A DNA stretch of 64,000 nucleotides, taken from assembly GCF_011683915.1 (NCBI RefSeq), contig NZ_JAAQPH010000003.1, positions 62,001 through 126,000 of the forward strand, in the 5' to 3' direction. Under the pieces are notes generated by a model, which was given only the letters and a program-made list of their open reading frames with translations, was not told where the DNA came from and did not search any database. The DNA is from Pelagibius litoralis (GTDB lineage Bacteria; Pseudomonadota; Alphaproteobacteria; Kiloniellales; Kiloniellaceae). Shown here piece by piece: positions 8,490 through 17,862 of the stretch. The translations under genes and the position numbers were made by a program. The first letter of the stretch is position 1. Each line of letters opens with the position of its first letter.

Positions 8490-10088
8490 ATGATGCGAAT
8501 TTCAAAGTGGATCGGCCAGGCCGTCGTGGTGGCCGGTGTTCTGGTTGGCGGTTTTTCTGCCGCTGCCCAGCAATCCGGTGGCACGTTTGTGTACATCGTT
8601 CAGCCCGAGCCGCCGTCGCTCGCATCCTATTTGTCTACATCCGGCCCCATCGGCCTTGTGGCGCCGAAGATCTACGACGGACTTTTCGAGTATGACAATG
8701 ATCTGAACATCGTGCCCGCCCTCGCTGAAAGCTACGCGATAAGCGCTGACGGCAAGACCATCACCTTCAACCTTCGCCAGGGCGTCACCTGGCATGACGG
8801 CGCGCCCTTCACCTCTGCCGACGTGCAGTTCAGCGTGATGGAGATCCTGAAGAAGGTGCATCCGCGCGGCCCCAACTCCTTCCGCGAAGTGGTGTCGATC
8901 GACACGCCGGATGCCCATACCGCGATCTTCAATCTTGAGAATCCCGCGCCCTATATGCTCCGCGCCCTCTCAGGCTATGAGAGCCCCATGGTGCCGAAGC
9001 ACCTGCTGGAAGGGCAGGATCCGCGCAGCGCCGACCTCGCCAACAAGCCGGTCGGCACCGGCGCTTACAAGTTCGTCGAGTGGAAGAAGGGCCAGTATGT
9101 CCGTCTCGACAAAAACGAGAACTACTGGAAGCCGGGCCTGCCCTATCTCGACCGCCTCGTCGGGCGCTTCATCCCCGACGCCTCCACCCGCACCGCGGCC
9201 ATGGAGAATGGCGAGGTGATGTACGGGGCTTACGGTGCGATTCCCAATATCGATGCCGTGCGGCTCAGGGATATGGATGGCATTTCCGTCACCACGGACG
9301 GCTATTCGATGATCAACCCGATGTCGCTGATCGAGTTCGACACGACCAAGGCGCCTTTCGACAACCCGGCAATCCGCAAGGCGGTTTCGCTGGCGTTGGA
9401 CCGGAAGTTTCTGATCGAGAACATCTGGTTCGGCTACGGCAAGCCCGCGACCAGCGCACTGTCGACCAACTTCTCCGCGACCGGGCTCTATGCGAAAGGC
9501 CTGCCGAACTATCCCGCCAATGCCGATGTCGCCGCGGCCAAGGCGTTGCTGGACGAAGCCGGCCTCAAACCCGATGCCGACGGTATCAGGGCCAAGGCGG
9601 TGCTCGACCTGATCCCCTATGGCGAAGACTGGCGCCGGGCCGGGGAATACATGAAGCAGGCTCTCGGTGACGTCGGGATCGAACTCGAGCTGCGCTACGA
9701 GGACGTGCCGACCTGGCTGAAGCGGGTCTATGCCGACTACGACTTCGCGATGAACGTGAACTATTTTTACCAGCTGCCGGACCCGGTGCTGGGCGTTCAC
9801 CGCCACTACGGCACCGACCAGATCCGCCAGGGCACGCATTTCGTCAACTCCTCGCGCTATTCCAACCCCAAGCTCGACAGTCTGCTGGCCGCCGGCGCGA
9901 TGGAGGCCGACGCAGGCAAGCGCGGCGAGATCTACGGCGATATCCAGAAGATCCTCGCCGAGGATATGCCGGTCGTGAACCTCTTCGAGATGCAGTTCCT
10001 GACGGTCTATAGCGACAAACTGAAGGATCACGCGACCTCGGCGCTGGGCGCTTACGGCCCCTTCGACCGCGCCTGGCTCGAACAGTAG
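8490..10088 (+). CDS. Peptide-type ABC transporter substrate-binding protein (SBP_bac_5), system 1
   Basis: A ~532-residue periplasmic protein of the DppA/OppA family: Sec signal peptide to about FSAAAQ, then PALAESYAISADGKTITFNLRQGVTWHDGAPFTSADV, the family hallmark, near residues 75-115. AGGGAGA at 8481-8487 favours the second of two adjacent ATGs (8493). It feeds the permeases at 10228 and 11216 and the fused ATPase at 12046. Such systems import di- or oligopeptides, opines, nickel chelates or sugars, so the ligand is open. Confidence 0.9.
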   Translation: MMRISKWIGQAVVVAGVLVGGFSAAAQQSGGTFVYIVQPEPPSLASYLSTSGPIGLVAPKIYDGLFEYDNDLNIVPALAESYAISADGKTITFNLRQGVTWHDGAPFTSADVQFSVMEILKKVHPRGPNSFREVVSIDTPDAHTAIFNLENPAPYMLRALSGYESPMVPKHLLEGQDPRSADLANKPVGTGAYKFVEWKKGQYVRLDKNENYWKPGLPYLDRLVGRFIPDASTRTAAMENGEVMYGAYGAIPNIDAVRLRDMDGISVTTDGYSMINPMSLIEFDTTKAPFDNPAIRKAVSLALDRKFLIENIWFGYGKPATSALSTNFSATGLYAKGLPNYPANADVAAAKALLDEAGLKPDADGIRAKAVLDLIPYGEDWRRAGEYMKQALGDVGIELELRYEDVPTWLKRVYADYDFAMNVNYFYQLPDPVLGVHRHYGTDQIRQGTHFVNSSRYSNPKLDSLLAAGAMEADAGKRGEIYGDIQKILAEDMPVVNLFEMQFLTVYSDKLKDHATSALGAYGPFDRAWLEQ

Positions 10089-10099
10089 CCTTCGACGAT

Positions 10100-10125
10100 G
10101 GCGCCGGCGGTCCGCCGCCGGCGCC
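10100..10125 (+). terminator. Hairpin between binding-protein and permease genes, system 1
   Basis: An 11-bp perfect stem GGCGCCGGCGG/CCGCCGGCGCC with a TCCG loop lies 11 bases after the stop codon. No T-run follows directly (T-rich only from 10142). It may act as an mRNA-stabilising or partial-termination hairpin, allowing more binding protein than permease. Confidence 0.5.
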
Positions 10126-10175
10126 TCCCCGGGCCTGATCGTTTTGTTTTGAGCCGGAAACGGCGCGCGAATCAG

Positions 10176-10212
10176 GCTCTCTCTCTGTAAATTAGAGAGC
10201 GACCGCTCTCTA
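10176..10212 (+). promoter_or_regulatory. Three alternating half-sites forming competing inverted repeats before the permease
   Basis: GCTCTCT (10176-10182), AGAGAGC (10194-10200) and CGCTCTCTA (10204-10212) are consecutive complementary units. The last two make the near-symmetrical TAGAGAGCGACCGCTCTCTA (9-bp arms, 2-bp centre); the first two could pair with a loop of about 11 bases. The block ends 15 bases before the ATG at 10228. It may be an operator for a dimeric regulator or an RNA switch controlling permease expression; neither is proven. Confidence 0.4.
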
Positions 10213-10227
10213 GTGGCGTGGAGCCCC

Positions 10228-11214
10228 ATGGACCACTTCACCAGACGCATACGCTACGTCCTCAAGCGGCTTTTGCAGGCGGTCCCGATCGTCCTCGCGA
10301 TCATTGTCATGAACTTCTTCCTCCTCCAGCTCGCCGAAGGCGATGCCGTCGATGTGCTGGCCGGCGAAGCAGGCTCGGCCACGCCCGAGTACATGGCCGA
10401 ACTCAGGGCCAAATTCGGCCTCGACCAACCGCTCCCCGTGCAGCTCGTGCTCTACCTGAAAAATATCGCCAGCTTCGATCTGGGTTATTCCTTCCGCCAT
10501 GAGATGCCGGTGCTGGATCTGGTGCTGGACCGTTTTTTCGCCACCGTCCTCTTGATGGTCTCCACCATTCTGCTCGCCGTCGGTTTCGGCGTGCTGCTCG
10601 GCCTCCTGGCCGCAACGGGCCTCAACACCTGGCGCGATACGGCGATCTCGATCTTTGCACTGATCACCTATGCGACGCCGCTGTTCTGGGTCGGGCTGAT
10701 GCTGATCGTGGTTTTCTCGCTCACCCTCGGCTGGTTCCCGACCTCCGGCATGGAGAACATCGCCGCCTTCCACGAGGGCTGGGACCGGGTCGTCGATATC
10801 GCGCACCACCTGGTGCTGCCGACGATCACGCTGTCGCTGTTTTACCTCGCGCTCTACACCCGGCTGATGCGCGCCTCGATGCTGGAACAGGCGGGACAGG
10901 ATTACGTCACCACCGCCCGGGCCAAGGGCCTGACGGAGCGGCGGATCATGTTCGTCCACGTCCTGCGCAACGCCCTTCTGCCGGTTGTGACCATGGCCGG
11001 CGTACAGGTCGGCGCCCTGATCGGCGGCTCGGTCATTGTCGAGAGTGTCTTTGCCTGGCCCGGCCTCGGCATGCTGGCCTTCGAAGCGCTCTTCGCCCGC
11101 GACCTCAACCTGCTGCTCGGCATCTTCCTGCTCTCGGCGCTGCTGGTGGTGGCGGTCAACCTGGTGGTCGATATCATCTACTCGACCCTCGATCCACGGA
11201 TCGAGGTTTCCTGA
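10228..11214 (+). CDS. ABC transporter permease (DppB-like), system 1
   Basis: A 328-residue BPD_transp_1 permease with six membrane segments. It starts RIRYVLKRLLQAVPIVLAI, has a large periplasmic region with FGLDQPLPVQLVLYLKNI and the LGYSFRHEMPV motif, and the EAA loop QDYVTTARAKGLTERRIMFVH. The ATG at 10228 is preferred over a GTG at 10213; GGAG lies upstream. Pairs with the permease at 11216. Confidence 0.92.
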   Translation: MDHFTRRIRYVLKRLLQAVPIVLAIIVMNFFLLQLAEGDAVDVLAGEAGSATPEYMAELRAKFGLDQPLPVQLVLYLKNIASFDLGYSFRHEMPVLDLVLDRFFATVLLMVSTILLAVGFGVLLGLLAATGLNTWRDTAISIFALITYATPLFWVGLMLIVVFSLTLGWFPTSGMENIAAFHEGWDRVVDIAHHLVLPTITLSLFYLALYTRLMRASMLEQAGQDYVTTARAKGLTERRIMFVHVLRNALLPVVTMAGVQVGALIGGSVIVESVFAWPGLGMLAFEALFARDLNLLLGIFLLSALLVVAVNLVVDIIYSTLDPRIEVS

Positions 11215-11215
11215 G

Positions 11216-12049
11216 ATGTTGGCGTTCTGGAAACTCTATCGCCGCAATCTCTCCGCCGTTCTCGGCCTTGCCATCCTGCTGCTGGTGTTCGCCGTCGCCG
11301 CGACAGCACACCTTTTCTTTCCCGACGATCCCTTCCGTCTGGCCGGCAAGTCCATGTCGCCGCCGGGCGCGGCAGGCTTCCTGCTGGGTTCCGACAGCCT
11401 GGGGCGCGACATCGCGGCGGGAATCGCCCATGGGGCCAAGACATCGCTGCTGATCGGTCTCCTGGCCACCTTCGTCGCCGTCGTCACCGGCGTTCTCATG
11501 GGCGCGCTGGCGGGCTACTACGGCGGCTGGGTCGACGACCTGCTGATGCGCACGACGGAGATGTTCCAGACCATCCCGTCTTTCGTCTTCGCCATCCTTC
11601 TGGTCGCGATCATGAAACCTTCGATCGAAAGCATCGTGATCGCTATCGCCGTCGTCTCCTGGCCCGCCGTCGCGCGGCTGGTGCGCGGCGAGTTTCTCTC
11701 ACTCAAGAACCGCGAGTTCGTCCAGGCCTGCCACACCCTGGGCATGGGCGACTTCAGGATCATGCTGGGCGAGATCCTGCCGAACTGTCTGAGCCCGATC
11801 ATCGTGATCGGCTCGCTCATGGTCGCTACCGCCATCCTGATCGAAAGCGGCCTTGCCTTTCTCGGTCTCGGCGATCCGAACATCATGAGTTGGGGATTTC
11901 AGATCGGCGCCGGGCGCACGCTGCTGCGCTCCGCCTGGTGGGTCTGTACCTTTCCCGGCATCGCGATCCTCATCACCGTGCTGGCGATCAACCTGGTCGG
12001 CGAGGGCCTGAACGACGCGCTGAACCCGCGCCTGAGGGAGCGCACATGA
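11216..12049 (+). CDS. ABC transporter permease (DppC-like), system 1
   Basis: A 277-residue BPD_transp_1 permease. The DppC hallmark GFLLGSDSLGRDIAAGIAHGAKTSLLIGL is present near residues 50-80, as is the EAA-type segment NREFVQACHTLGMGDFRIM. It begins one base after the stop of the DppB-like gene and overlaps the ATPase gene by 4 bp. Confidence 0.92.
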   Translation: MLAFWKLYRRNLSAVLGLAILLLVFAVAATAHLFFPDDPFRLAGKSMSPPGAAGFLLGSDSLGRDIAAGIAHGAKTSLLIGLLATFVAVVTGVLMGALAGYYGGWVDDLLMRTTEMFQTIPSFVFAILLVAIMKPSIESIVIAIAVVSWPAVARLVRGEFLSLKNREFVQACHTLGMGDFRIMLGEILPNCLSPIIVIGSLMVATAILIESGLAFLGLGDPNIMSWGFQIGAGRTLLRSAWWVCTFPGIAILITVLAINLVGEGLNDALNPRLRERT

Positions 12050-13680
12050 ACGCGCTGCTCGACATCCGCGACCTTCATATCGCGCTGCCCGAGGGATCGC
12101 AGCGCCCCTATGCGGTGGAGGCGGCGGACCTCCAACTCGCCCCGAACGAGATCCTCTGCGTGGTGGGCGAGAGCGGATCGGGCAAGTCGCTGACCGCGCG
12201 CGCGCTCATGGGTCTGCTCCCCAAACCCCACGTCAGGGTCGCAAAGGGCGCCATCGACTTTCTGGGTGAGGACCTGACCGCCGTATCCGACGCGCGGCTG
12301 CGCCAGATCCGCGGTTCAGAGATTTCGATGATCTTTCAGGAGCCGATGACCGCCCTGAACCCGGTGATGACCATCGGCCGCCAGATCGACGAAGTCTTCC
12401 GCTTCCACGCCAAAATGCCGGGGCGCGAGCGCCGCGACCGCGCACTCGCCCTGCTCGCCGACGTTCACTTGCCGAACCCGGCGCAGATTGTCCGCGCCTA
12501 CCCGCATGAGCTCTCCGGCGGCCAGCGCCAGCGCGCGATGATCGCCATGGCGCTCGCCCTCGACCCCAAGATCCTGATCGCCGATGAGCCGACAACCGCG
12601 CTCGACGTCACGACCCAGGCCCAGATCCTGAAACTGATCAAGGAAATGCAGGCGGCGCACAACACCGGGGTGCTCTTCATCACCCATGACTTCGGCGTCG
12701 TCGCCGATATCGCCGACCGGGTCGCCGTGATGCAGAACGGCCTGGTGGTGGAGACGGGACCGGCGGCCGAGGTGCTGAACGCACCGCAACACGCCTACAC
12801 AAAATCCCTGATGGCCGCGGTCCCGAGCCTGACGCCGCGCCCCGCCCGCCCGCGCTCGGAGGAACGGGTGCTGGAGGTCAAAGGCCTCACCAAGACCTAC
12901 CGCGGTGGCGGCGGTTTCTTCGGCCTCGGGGCGCCCGCGCGCATCGTAAAAGCGGCGGCGGACGTGACCCTGGATCTCAGGCGCGGCGAAACCCTGGGGA
13001 TCGTCGGCGAAAGCGGCTCCGGCAAGTCCACCGTCGCGCGCTGCATCGTCAGGCTGAACGACGCGGACAGCGGCGAGATCCTGCTCGACGGCGTCGACCT
13101 TCGGCCCCTGGCGCGCGCGGCCATGCGGCCCCACCGGGCGAAGATCCAGATGGTGTTTCAGGACCCCTATGCCTCCCTCAACCCCCGCACCCGCGTCGGC
13201 AGGATTATCGCCCAGGGCCCGATGATCCAGGGCATGGATGCCGCCGAGGCAGAGGCAAAGGCGCGTGAGCTTCTGGGTATCGTCGGCCTGGACGAGCGCG
13301 CCTATGACCGCTTCCCGCATGAATTTTCCGGCGGCCAGCGCCAGCGCATCGGTGTTGCCCGCGCGCTGGCACTCGAACCTGAAGTGCTGGTGGCGGACGA
13401 ACCGGTTTCGGCCCTCGACGTCTCGATCCAGGACCAGATCCTGAAACTGCTCGATGAGATCCGGGAGCGGATGAACCTCTCCATGGTGTTCATCACCCAC
13501 GACCTGAGGGTCGCGGCCCAGGTCTGCGACCGGCTTGCGGTGATGCGCTACGGTAAGGTGGTCGAGGAAGGTCCGACCGCCGCCGTCTTCGCCGACCCGC
13601 AGGACGACTACACCAAGGCGCTGCTGGACGCGGTGCCCGGCAAGTCCTGGCTACCGGGCGCGACCGTGGCGGCCCAGTAG
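12046..13680 (+). CDS. Dipeptide-type ABC transporter ATP-binding protein, fused DppD-DppF, system 1
   Basis: A 544-residue protein with two complete ATPase domains. Domain 1 (about 5-260): GESGSGKS (41-48), [21 protein letters not shown]. Domain 2 (about 275-535): [30 protein letters not shown]. Each has an oligopeptide-type C-terminal extension. Domains of this kind are usually separate DppD and DppF proteins, as in the two other systems of this window; the fused form is known from YejF/GsiA-like proteins. The reading frame is continuous, so it is a real fusion. It overlaps the permease gene by 4 bp. Confidence 0.92.
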   Translation: MNALLDIRDLHIALPEGSQRPYAVEAADLQLAPNEILCVVGESGSGKSLTARALMGLLPKPHVRVAKGAIDFLGEDLTAVSDARLRQIRGSEISMIFQEPMTALNPVMTIGRQIDEVFRFHAKMPGRERRDRALALLADVHLPNPAQIVRAYPHELSGGQRQRAMIAMALALDPKILIADEPTTALDVTTQAQILKLIKEMQAAHNTGVLFITHDFGVVADIADRVAVMQNGLVVETGPAAEVLNAPQHAYTKSLMAAVPSLTPRPARPRSEERVLEVKGLTKTYRGGGGFFGLGAPARIVKAAADVTLDLRRGETLGIVGESGSGKSTVARCIVRLNDADSGEILLDGVDLRPLARAAMRPHRAKIQMVFQDPYASLNPRTRVGRIIAQGPMIQGMDAAEAEAKARELLGIVGLDERAYDRFPHEFSGGQRQRIGVARALALEPEVLVADEPVSALDVSIQDQILKLLDEIRERMNLSMVFITHDLRVAAQVCDRLAVMRYGKVVEEGPTAAVFADPQDDYTKALLDAVPGKSWLPGATVAAQ

Positions 13681-13725
13681 GGCCGGACGCCGTACCGGTG
13701 ACGCAACTATCGCGTCAAACCGGCC

Positions 13726-14166
13726 TTATCGGTGATCGAACTCGGTCACCAGGACGATGGATGAGGTGGTGCGCTCGACGCCGCGCATGTCGCCGAACTC
13801 CTGCAAGACCTGATGCAGCCGCACCGCGGTCTCGGCGCCGACAACGACAACCAGATCGAAGGCGCCGCTGACCGAATAGCAGGCCTCGGCCTCGGGATAG
13901 CGGCGCAGCTCCTTCACCACCTCCGGCGTATACTTCGGGTCCATCGTGAAGCGCACGATGGCCTGCAGGCGGCTGCCGGCGATCTCCTCACCCAAACGTA
14001 TGGTATAGCCGGCGATCACCCCTTCGCGCTCCAGACGCGAAATGCGTTCCTGAATGGCGGAGCGGGAAAGATCGAGCTTGCGGGCCAGCGATGCCGTCGG
14101 CTCGCGTGCGTTCGCTTTCAGCAGAGCCAGCAGCTCGCGGTCGGTTCGGTCATGGCGACGTTTCAT
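13726..14166 (-). CDS. Lrp/AsnC family transcriptional regulator
   Basis: A 146-residue protein with an N-terminal HTH (RELLALLKANAREPTASLARKLDLSRSAIQERISRLEREGVIAGY) and a C-terminal RAM/AsnC ligand domain (ATSS-type dimer interface, CYSVSGAFDLVVVV). The ATG at 14166 is chosen over the preceding TTG. It converges on transport system 1 and is divergent from transport system 2, which it most likely controls. Members of this family usually sense an amino acid or a pathway product. Confidence 0.9.
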   Translation of the reverse strand: MKRRHDRTDRELLALLKANAREPTASLARKLDLSRSAIQERISRLEREGVIAGYTIRLGEEIAGSRLQAIVRFTMDPKYTPEVVKELRRYPEAEACYSVSGAFDLVVVVGAETAVRLHQVLQEFGDMRGVERTTSSIVLVTEFDHR

Positions 14167-14271
14167 CAATGGTTCCCCCCCAAATCAACGGGCAAGCCCG
14201 CATCTTTCGGCGTTTCGCCGGGTTGTCTCCCGGCAAACTGTCCAGATAGTCTTCCATAAGATCATTTCTTA

Positions 14272-14326
14272 CACCGGATCAACAGATTTAACCGGTGAAC
14301 TGCCAAGAAGCCCGTCGATAAGACGG
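14272..14326. promoter_or_regulatory. Inverted repeats in the Lrp/transporter divergent region
   Basis: In the 273-base gap 14167-14439, two inverted repeats stand out: CACCGG (14272-14277) with CCGGTG (14292-14297), 14 bases apart, and CCGTC (14312-14316) with GACGG (14322-14326). They are candidate regulator sites between divergent genes. No convincing promoter hexamers are visible, and the rest of the gap shows nothing else. Confidence 0.3.
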
Positions 14327-14439
14327 TTTCCGGTGCGAAAATCACGCACGGCCAGGGATCGGTGATGATTTCACTGCCCTGGCGTACCTGATGGCTTCCG
14401 TAAAAAACGGCGCCGCCAGGTGAACAGGGGAGTTGAGCA

Positions 14440-15999
14440 ATGAGGGTTTACACGGTCCCAACGATTATCGGTGCGGCCTCACTGGCCTTGGCGACGATGA
14501 TATCGAGCCCGGGCAGCGCCGCCGAACTCAGAACCAACATCAACGCCGATCCGTCCATGGTCGATCCGATCACTTATTCGGAGCTGATCTCGGGCGACAT
14601 CCTGATGAATATCTATGAGGGTTTCGTCGGCCTGGACAAGGACGGCAATGTCGTGCCGGCCCTGGCCACCGGCTGGAAGGCCCATGACGACAACCTCGGC
14701 TTCCGCTTCGAGCTGCGCAAAGGTGTCAAGTTTCACAGTGGACGAGACTTCACCGCGAAAGACGTCAAATACACTTTCGAGCAACTGCTCATTCCGGGCA
14801 ACAAGGGCGGATTGAACTCCGAGTATCTTGACGGCATCGTCGGTGCCGATGCCGTCAAGGAGGGCAAGACGACGACGCTTGAAGGGGTGAAGGCCGTAGA
14901 CGAACACACGCTGGATGTGCGCTTCACCAGCCCGGACGTTCTGTTCCCGATCTATCCGTTCTTCTTCATGGACAGCGGCATCGTGGCGGAACATGGCGCC
15001 GATTGGGCGACCAAGGCCTCCGCCGGAACCGGGCCTTTCAAATTCGTCGCCTGGAAGCGCGGACAGGAAGTCCAGCTCGCCGCCCATAAGGACTACTGGG
15101 ACGGCAGCCCCAAAACCGAAGGCGTCCGTTTTCTTGTCGTACCGAGCGGCGACACAGCGGTTTCGATGTATGAAGCAGGCGAGCTCGATCTCGTCTATGC
15201 CGATCAGGGCACGATACGCCGCATCCTGAAAGACGATCAGTTCGAGGGGCAGCGGATCACCGCACCGGCGGCGCAGATCCGCTACCTGGGCATGAACCAG
15301 ACCCAGTACGAACCCTTCAAGGACATCCGTGTCCGCCAGGCGGTGTGCATTGCCTTTGACCGGGATGCCATGGCCAAGGGGCTTTACGGCGGCGCCGCCT
15401 TCCCGCTCTACGGCCAGGTCACCCCGGGTGTAGCGGGATACAATCCCGACCTGAAGCCGATTCCCTACGACCCGGATACGGCGAAGAAACTGTTGGCCGA
15501 GGCCGGCTATCCGGGCGGCAAGGGTCTGCCCCCCATCAAGGTCACCAGCACCGAGCCCAACAAGAACGACATCGCCTACTTCGCCAGCCAGCTCAAGGAC
15601 GTTCTGGGCATGCCGGTCGAGGTGGAGGTCGTCGAGCGCGGCAGCCACATCAAGAAAATGAATGCCGGCGAAGTGGCGTTCTTCCCCTGGGGCTGGTCGG
15701 CCGGCTATCCGGACGCCCTCTACTTCCTCAGCCAGGTCTGGTATGGCCCGAGCAAGTACAATCGCTCGCGCTGGCAGAACGACGATTTCGACAAGCTGAT
15801 CGAGGAGTCGCAGAAGACCGCGGATGAAAAGTCCCGCTACGCGCTCTACAACAAGGCCGAGCAGATCCTGCTGGACGATTGGGGTACCTGCCCGACGACC
15901 GTGCGCATGCAGGTCGCCTTGAAGAAGCCGTATGTATCCGGGGTGAATCTGATCCCCTTCCGCTTCCTGCCTTTTAATGAGGTTGCCGTAAACCGGTAA
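14440..15999 (+). CDS. Peptide-type ABC transporter substrate-binding protein (SBP_bac_5), system 2
   Basis: A 519-residue DppA-type periplasmic protein with a signal peptide ending near SSPGSAA-E, then VVPALATGWKAHDDNLGFRFELRKGVKFHSGRDFTAKDV, the family hallmark. GGGGAG lies 8 bases before the ATG. It heads a long plus-strand operon running to 28251, so its ligand is probably the substrate of the enzymes encoded there. Confidence 0.92.
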   Translation: MRVYTVPTIIGAASLALATMISSPGSAAELRTNINADPSMVDPITYSELISGDILMNIYEGFVGLDKDGNVVPALATGWKAHDDNLGFRFELRKGVKFHSGRDFTAKDVKYTFEQLLIPGNKGGLNSEYLDGIVGADAVKEGKTTTLEGVKAVDEHTLDVRFTSPDVLFPIYPFFFMDSGIVAEHGADWATKASAGTGPFKFVAWKRGQEVQLAAHKDYWDGSPKTEGVRFLVVPSGDTAVSMYEAGELDLVYADQGTIRRILKDDQFEGQRITAPAAQIRYLGMNQTQYEPFKDIRVRQAVCIAFDRDAMAKGLYGGAAFPLYGQVTPGVAGYNPDLKPIPYDPDTAKKLLAEAGYPGGKGLPPIKVTSTEPNKNDIAYFASQLKDVLGMPVEVEVVERGSHIKKMNAGEVAFFPWGWSAGYPDALYFLSQVWYGPSKYNRSRWQNDDFDKLIEESQKTADEKSRYALYNKAEQILLDDWGTCPTTVRMQVALKKPYVSGVNLIPFRFLPFNEVAVNR

Positions 16000-16050
16000 C
16001 TTCCAGACGATAGGGGTTCTGCTGCTCGACAAGGAGGTCCGGGGGAAACC

Positions 16051-16989
16051 ATGGTCGGCTATGCCATGCGACGCATACTTGGCCTGGTGGCGGTGTGGTT
16101 CATCGCCGTCCTCCTGACCTTCATTGCCGTGCAGTTCGTGCCCGGCGACCCGATCCTGGCGCTGCTCAGCGACCGCTCCGGCGATCCGGTCCTCGAAGCG
16201 CGTCTGCGTGCCGAGTACGGGCTCGACAGGGCCCTCTGGGTCCAGTTTCTCGACTACCTCGGGAACATCGCCAACGGAACCTTCGGTCTCTCGTTCCGCT
16301 TCGCCGGCACGCCGGTGATCGACGTCATCGCCGGGGGCCTGACCATCAGTCCGGTCCTCGCCTTGGTATCCATCGCTATCGCCGTGCCGCTTGGCGTCAG
16401 CCTCGGCGTCTTCGTGGCGATCCGCCAGAACACCTGGGCCGATACGCTGGTCATCCTGATCCTGGTCGCCGGTATCTCGGTGCCGAACTTCGCGATGGCT
16501 GCTTTCCTCGTCTATCTGTTTTCCATCAAGCTGGGCCTGGTACCGGTTGCGGGCTGGGGCGGCGCCGACCAGCTAATCCTGCCGGTGACCATTCTGGTCA
16601 TCCCGCCGACCGCCTATATCGCCCGGCTGACCCGTACCTACATGCTGGAGGTGCTGCAGCAGGACTACATCCGCACCGCGCGAGCCAAGGGGGTGCGCGA
16701 GCGCCTGGTGATCTACCGCCATGCGCTGCGCAACACGCTGGTGCCCTTGCTGACGACCATCGGCATCATCTTCGGCGGGCTGCTCTCCGGCACCTTCGTG
16801 GTGGAGACCATCTTCAACATTCCCGGCCTCGGCCGCATGGCGATTGAGTCGATCTTCGCCCGCGACTATCCGGTCACGATGTCGATCGTGCTGCTGTTCA
16901 CGGTCTTTTATTCGCTCATCAATCTGATCATCGACCTGCTCTATGCCGCCCTGGACCCGCGCATCCGCCTTGACGCGGGGGAAAGCTGA
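16051..16989 (+). CDS. ABC transporter permease (DppB-like), system 2
   Basis: A 312-residue BPD_transp_1 permease: N-terminal MRRILGLVAVWFIAVLLTFIAVQFVPGDP, the GLSFRFAGTPV motif, the EAA loop QQDYIRTARAKGVRERLVIYRHALRNTLVP and the terminal AALDPRIRLDA. It follows the binding protein after 51 bases with AAGGAGGTCC upstream. Confidence 0.92.
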   Translation: MVGYAMRRILGLVAVWFIAVLLTFIAVQFVPGDPILALLSDRSGDPVLEARLRAEYGLDRALWVQFLDYLGNIANGTFGLSFRFAGTPVIDVIAGGLTISPVLALVSIAIAVPLGVSLGVFVAIRQNTWADTLVILILVAGISVPNFAMAAFLVYLFSIKLGLVPVAGWGGADQLILPVTILVIPPTAYIARLTRTYMLEVLQQDYIRTARAKGVRERLVIYRHALRNTLVPLLTTIGIIFGGLLSGTFVVETIFNIPGLGRMAIESIFARDYPVTMSIVLLFTVFYSLINLIIDLLYAALDPRIRLDAGES

Positions 16990-16992
16990 GCC

Positions 16993-17862
16993 ATGGCCGG
17001 AGAGAGCGCAAGCGGACCGGAGAGACCTCAGTCCGAATTCATCATCCGCTTCCGCCGCAACCGCAACGCCATGATCGGCTCGATCATCGTCGCCCTTGTC
17101 GTCGCGGCGGCCCTGCTGGCGCCCTGGATCGTTCCCTATGATGTCGAGAAGGTAAACATGCTGACGGTCTGGGAACCGCCCGGCGAGGATTTCTGGTTCG
17201 GCGCCGACGCCCTGGGGCGCGACGTCTTCAGCCGGGTGATCGTCGGTGCGCGGGTATCCCTCCTGGTTGCCGTTTCGGTATTGGCGATCACCCTGACGGT
17301 AGGAACCATACTGGGCATGTGCGCCGCCTACTTCGGCGGCTGGGTCGATACGGTGATCATGCGCACTGTCGATATCATCTTCGCCTTTCCCGAGCTTATC
17401 TTTGCCATCCTGATCGCGGCAATGCTGGGGCCCGGCAAGCTCACCGTCATTATCGCGCTATCGATCGTATGGTGGCCCGGCATCGCCCGGCTGACACGGT
17501 CCCTCGTGCTTTCATTGAAGTCGGAGCTGTTCGTCGAAGCGGCGATCGCTTCGGGAACGCCGGTGCACAGGATCATGCGGCGTCACTTTCTGCCCAACAT
17601 CATCGCCCCGCTGATCGTTCGCGCGTCGATCGGCGTAGGCTTCATCATCATGGCGGAGGCAACCTTGAGCTTCCTGGGCATCGGCGTTCAGGAACCCGAG
17701 CCGACCTGGGGCGGCATGATCCGCGACGGCCTCTCGCAATTGCGCACCGACCCGCACCTGGCCCTCTACGCCAGCCTGGCGCTGGGGATCACCATGGTCG
17801 GTTTCAATCTGCTCGGCGACGGCCTGCGCGATATCCTCGATCCGCGCGTGCGTGACCGATGA
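16993..17862 (+). CDS. ABC transporter permease (DppC-like), system 2
   Basis: A 289-residue permease starting 3 bases after the previous stop. It has the RFRRNRNAMIG lead-in common in DppC proteins, FWFGADALGRDVFSRVIVGARVSLLV, and the LFVEAAIASGTPVHRIMRRHFLPN coupling segment. It overlaps the next gene by 4 bp. Confidence 0.92.
   Translation: MAGESASGPERPQSEFIIRFRRNRNAMIGSIIVALVVAAALLAPWIVPYDVEKVNMLTVWEPPGEDFWFGADALGRDVFSRVIVGARVSLLVAVSVLAITLTVGTILGMCAAYFGGWVDTVIMRTVDIIFAFPELIFAILIAAMLGPGKLTVIIALSIVWWPGIARLTRSLVLSLKSELFVEAAIASGTPVHRIMRRHFLPNIIAPLIVRASIGVGFIIMAEATLSFLGIGVQEPEPTWGGMIRDGLSQLRTDPHLALYASLALGITMVGFNLLGDGLRDILDPRVRDR

Noticed and set aside
12046-13680. Two separate ATPase genes joined by a sequencing error
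   Set aside because: The frame is uninterrupted across the linker (about residues 260-275), both domains are complete, and fused YejF/GsiA-type proteins are known.
8970-16032. Long minus-strand open frames (8970-10250, 12316-13500, 14479-16032)
   Set aside because: Each mirrors a well-supported binding-protein or ATPase gene on the plus strand and shows the low-complexity His/Arg/Gly make-up of an antisense frame.
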